Assembly: GCA_902625475.1 (NCBI GenBank)
Contig: CACOBR010000007.1
Location: forward strand, 1 to 61,905
Source of the DNA: an uncultured Alphaproteobacteria bacterium
GTDB taxonomy: Bacteria > Pseudomonadota > Alphaproteobacteria > Rhodobacterales > Rhodobacteraceae
Direction of reading: 5' to 3'
DNA length: 61,905 bases
Within the stretch, counting starts at the first letter, position 1. Every line of letters begins with the position of its first letter. Below are positions 60,247-61,905 of the stretch, in pieces. Under the pieces are notes generated by a model that made no database searches, was not told the origin of the DNA, and saw only the letters and a list, made by a program, of their open reading frames with translations. The translations under genes and the position numbers were made by a program.

Positions 60247-61905
60247 TTAAAAGTATCCAAACTCCAAAATCCATGGCTTAACATGCTCTAAATATTGCCT
60301 AAGGTATTTTTGGTAGTTGAGCCACCTATACATTGAATCTTTATATATTGGTTGTACAACCTGGGAATAACTGGGCGTATTAATTCGCCCTCTCTTTAAA
60401 GCTGTATCCTGATAATTTTCCATTTCAGGTTCCCACTTTAAATTTAAAAACTGCAAAATAGTTTTAGCTTCCTTTTGGAAGTTTTTTATTAAGTCTTCAT
60501 ACCGAATCTCATAGACATTCAAATTATAATTGATTCTGCAAATTTTAAAGGTTTCCATCGCAACGCAATAAAAGTCTACAATGCGATCTAAATCCACCAT
60601 ATTTGCCATGGCTGGATTAAGTTTGAAATTCTGCATCCAGCAACTTAAAATAGTATCCATTGGATGACGCAGAGCTAATATAAATTTAGCATCAGGATAT
60701 ATTTGATGTATCAAAGGAACCTCTAAAAGATTGAGAGGTAACTTATCTACATATTCTTTTTCTATTGAGGTTGTATCGATGTACTTGTTAAATTCTTGTC
60801 TATAGATTTTTTGAGCTTCTATATTAACGTATTTAGGTATAGATTTGTCAATGAAGTTAAAGTACCCACTTTTTTTGAGAAAATTTTCTGTATTATATAG
60901 TAAAGGTTTTTCTTCAACCACTTTTATCTTAGAATGAGATCGAAGTATTGTATCTAGTAGTGTAGTACCTGATCTAGGAAATCCTACTAAAAATGTTGGT
61001 AAAAATTCAGGATATTCTTCAGATTTAACCTCTATGTTTTTCTTTAAACTTGATCTAATTTTGGCTAAATTATTTTTTTTATTTTGAAAGTAATCTTCAG
61101 GACTATAACTTTTATATTCTTTTGATACTTTTACTATTGAATTAACTTGAGCAAAGCATTTAAAAGCTTCTTCAAAATTTTTGGATTTTTCAAAGCATTT
61201 TGCTTTTAGATTAAGAAAATCTTTCTTTCGAATTTCTGAAATATTTTCAAACTTAATATCTGAAATTAAATAAGATGTTTCAACAAACTTCTTGTTTCTC
61301 CAGAGGAATTTAGATTTCATAAACCGCAAATCAGCAGGCACAGTATCAAATGAATTGAAAGCATTATCTAACCATATTTTAAGCTCATTAAGTTTATTCC
61401 ATTTTTCAAGAGCTTCTGCACCATTTATCCAAGCTTCAGCAAAGTCAGGTTTAAGAGAAATCGCTTTATTGTATGCCTTTATTGCTTCTTCGAGCCTAAA
61501 TTGTTCTAGCAGGGTAATGCCAATGTTATTATAAATCTCAGCATCATCAGGTTTATGAGAGAGTGCTTTTTTGTAAGCCTTTATTGCTTCATCAAGCCTG
61601 CCTTGCTCTTTAAAAGTAATCCCAATGTTATAGTAGACCTCAGCATCATCAGGTTTGAGAGAGAGCGCTTTTTTGTAAGCCTTTATTGCTTCATCAAGCC
61701 TGTCGTTCTCTTTGAGGGCAATACCCATGTTGTAATAAGCATCAGCATAATCAGGCTTGAGTGAAAGAGCTTTTTTGTAAGCCTTTATAGCTTCATCTAG
61801 CCTGCCTTTATCTTTTAGGGTAATTCCCATGTTGTTGTAAGCTTCAGCAAAGTCAGGCTTGAATGATATAGCTTTTTTGTAAGCCTCTATGGCTTCTTCT
61901 AGCTT
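60247..61905 (-). CDS. TPR-sulfotransferase (5' partial)
   Basis: The frame remains open to the window edge (reading KLEEAIEAYKKAISFKPDF before the ATG at 61830), so this is the C-terminal 552 residues of a longer protein. At least five near-identical TPRs of the form GRLDEAIKAYKKALSLKPDDAEVYYNIGI come first. They are followed by a helical region and a PAPS-dependent sulfotransferase domain. The 5'-phosphosulfate loop is VGFPRSGTTLLDT, about residue 281 counting from 61830, and the 3'-phosphate site is ALRHPMDTILSCWMQNF. Bacterial TPR-sulfotransferases resemble tyrosylprotein sulfotransferases and glycan sulfotransferases. A 241-nt gap without a gene separates it from the GT41 gene downstream. 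Confidence 0.87.
   Translation of the reverse strand, partial: KLEEAIEAYKKAISFKPDFAEAYNNMGITLKDKGRLDEAIKAYKKALSLKPDYADAYYNMGIALKENDRLDEAIKAYKKALSLKPDDAEVYYNIGITFKEQGRLDEAIKAYKKALSHKPDDAEIYNNIGITLLEQFRLEEAIKAYNKAISLKPDFAEAWINGAEALEKWNKLNELKIWLDNAFNSFDTVPADLRFMKSKFLWRNKKFVETSYLISDIKFENISEIRKKDFLNLKAKCFEKSKNFEEAFKCFAQVNSIVKVSKEYKSYSPEDYFQNKKNNLAKIRSSLKKNIEVKSEEYPEFLPTFLVGFPRSGTTLLDTILRSHSKIKVVEEKPLLYNTENFLKKSGYFNFIDKSIPKYVNIEAQKIYRQEFNKYIDTTSIEKEYVDKLPLNLLEVPLIHQIYPDAKFILALRHPMDTILSCWMQNFKLNPAMANMVDLDRIVDFYCVAMETFKICRINYNLNVYEIRYEDLIKNFQKEAKTILQFLNLKWEPEMENYQDTALKRGRINTPSYSQVVQPIYKDSMYRWLNYQKYLRQYLEHVKPWILEFGYF
61467..61905. repeat. 102-bp tandem DNA repeats encoding TPRs
   Basis: A block reading GTAAGCCTTTATTGCTTC on the plus strand recurs at an exact 102-nt period (anchors at 61565, 61667 and 61769, with more divergent copies near 61463 and 61871). 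Each unit encodes one 34-residue TPR. Nucleotide identity is high, suggesting recent expansion or gene conversion. Confidence 0.85.

Overview
This window looks like a chromosomal segment of a marine, AT-rich, Gram-negative Alphaproteobacterium. I estimate low-30s % GC by eye; I did not count it. The organism resembles SAR11-adjacent lineages such as HIMB59/AEGEAN-169, but no marker gene here fixes the lineage. Supporting signs are short intergenic gaps, an outer membrane (FadL-type barrel, LpxL acyltransferase, lipoprotein), bactofilin, and a catabolic style built on CoA thioesters, sugar acids and peptides.

Layout. 1-12860: the 3' part of a giant RTX-repeat secreted protein, its 5' end outside the window. 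12871-23167: acyl-CoA metabolism (FadJ-like enzyme, MDR oxidoreductase, MaoC-like hydratase, a biotin-dependent acyl-CoA carboxylase operon with a LiuC/AtuE-like hydratase and a TIGR03084-like protein) and a FadL-like outer-membrane protein. 23305-27747: a minus-strand operon with an IlvD/Edd sugar-acid dehydratase, two SDRs and an alpha-methylacyl-CoA racemase. 27915-32200: an altronate-dehydratase-family enzyme, FAH-family hydrolase, KDF-dehydrogenase-like SDR and 2-hydroxyacid dehydrogenase. Together these fit non-phosphorylating catabolism of L-fucose or a related sugar acid. 32223-41585: acyl-CoA dehydrogenase and two M20 amidohydrolases, divergent from a complete Dpp/Opp-type ABC transporter with fused ATPases. 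This suggests uptake and deacylation of peptides or N-acyl amino acids. 41586-48008: mostly housekeeping (bactofilin, a 40-aa lipoprotein, LpxL, IF-3 with a rare start codon, ThrRS, two alpha/beta hydrolases).

From tRNA-Thr(TGT) at 48108 to the end of the window the gene content becomes accessory. There is a 1225-aa protein joining a PD-(D/E)XK-like nuclease domain to a RecQ-type helicase, followed 8 nt later by a tail-anchored coiled-coil protein, then a convergent SSB. A 64-nt dispersed repeat (about 84% identical) lies on each side of this block. Beyond it are secreted MORN-like repeat proteins, a membrane metallophosphoesterase, small secreted or membrane hypotheticals, a TPR O-GlcNAc-transferase-like protein and a 5'-truncated TPR-sulfotransferase.

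The best candidate for an undescribed system is the nuclease-helicase plus tail-anchored coiled-coil pair (48447-52693), which has the architecture of a phage-defence module but matches no named system I can recall. I found no CRISPR array, rRNA or transposase.
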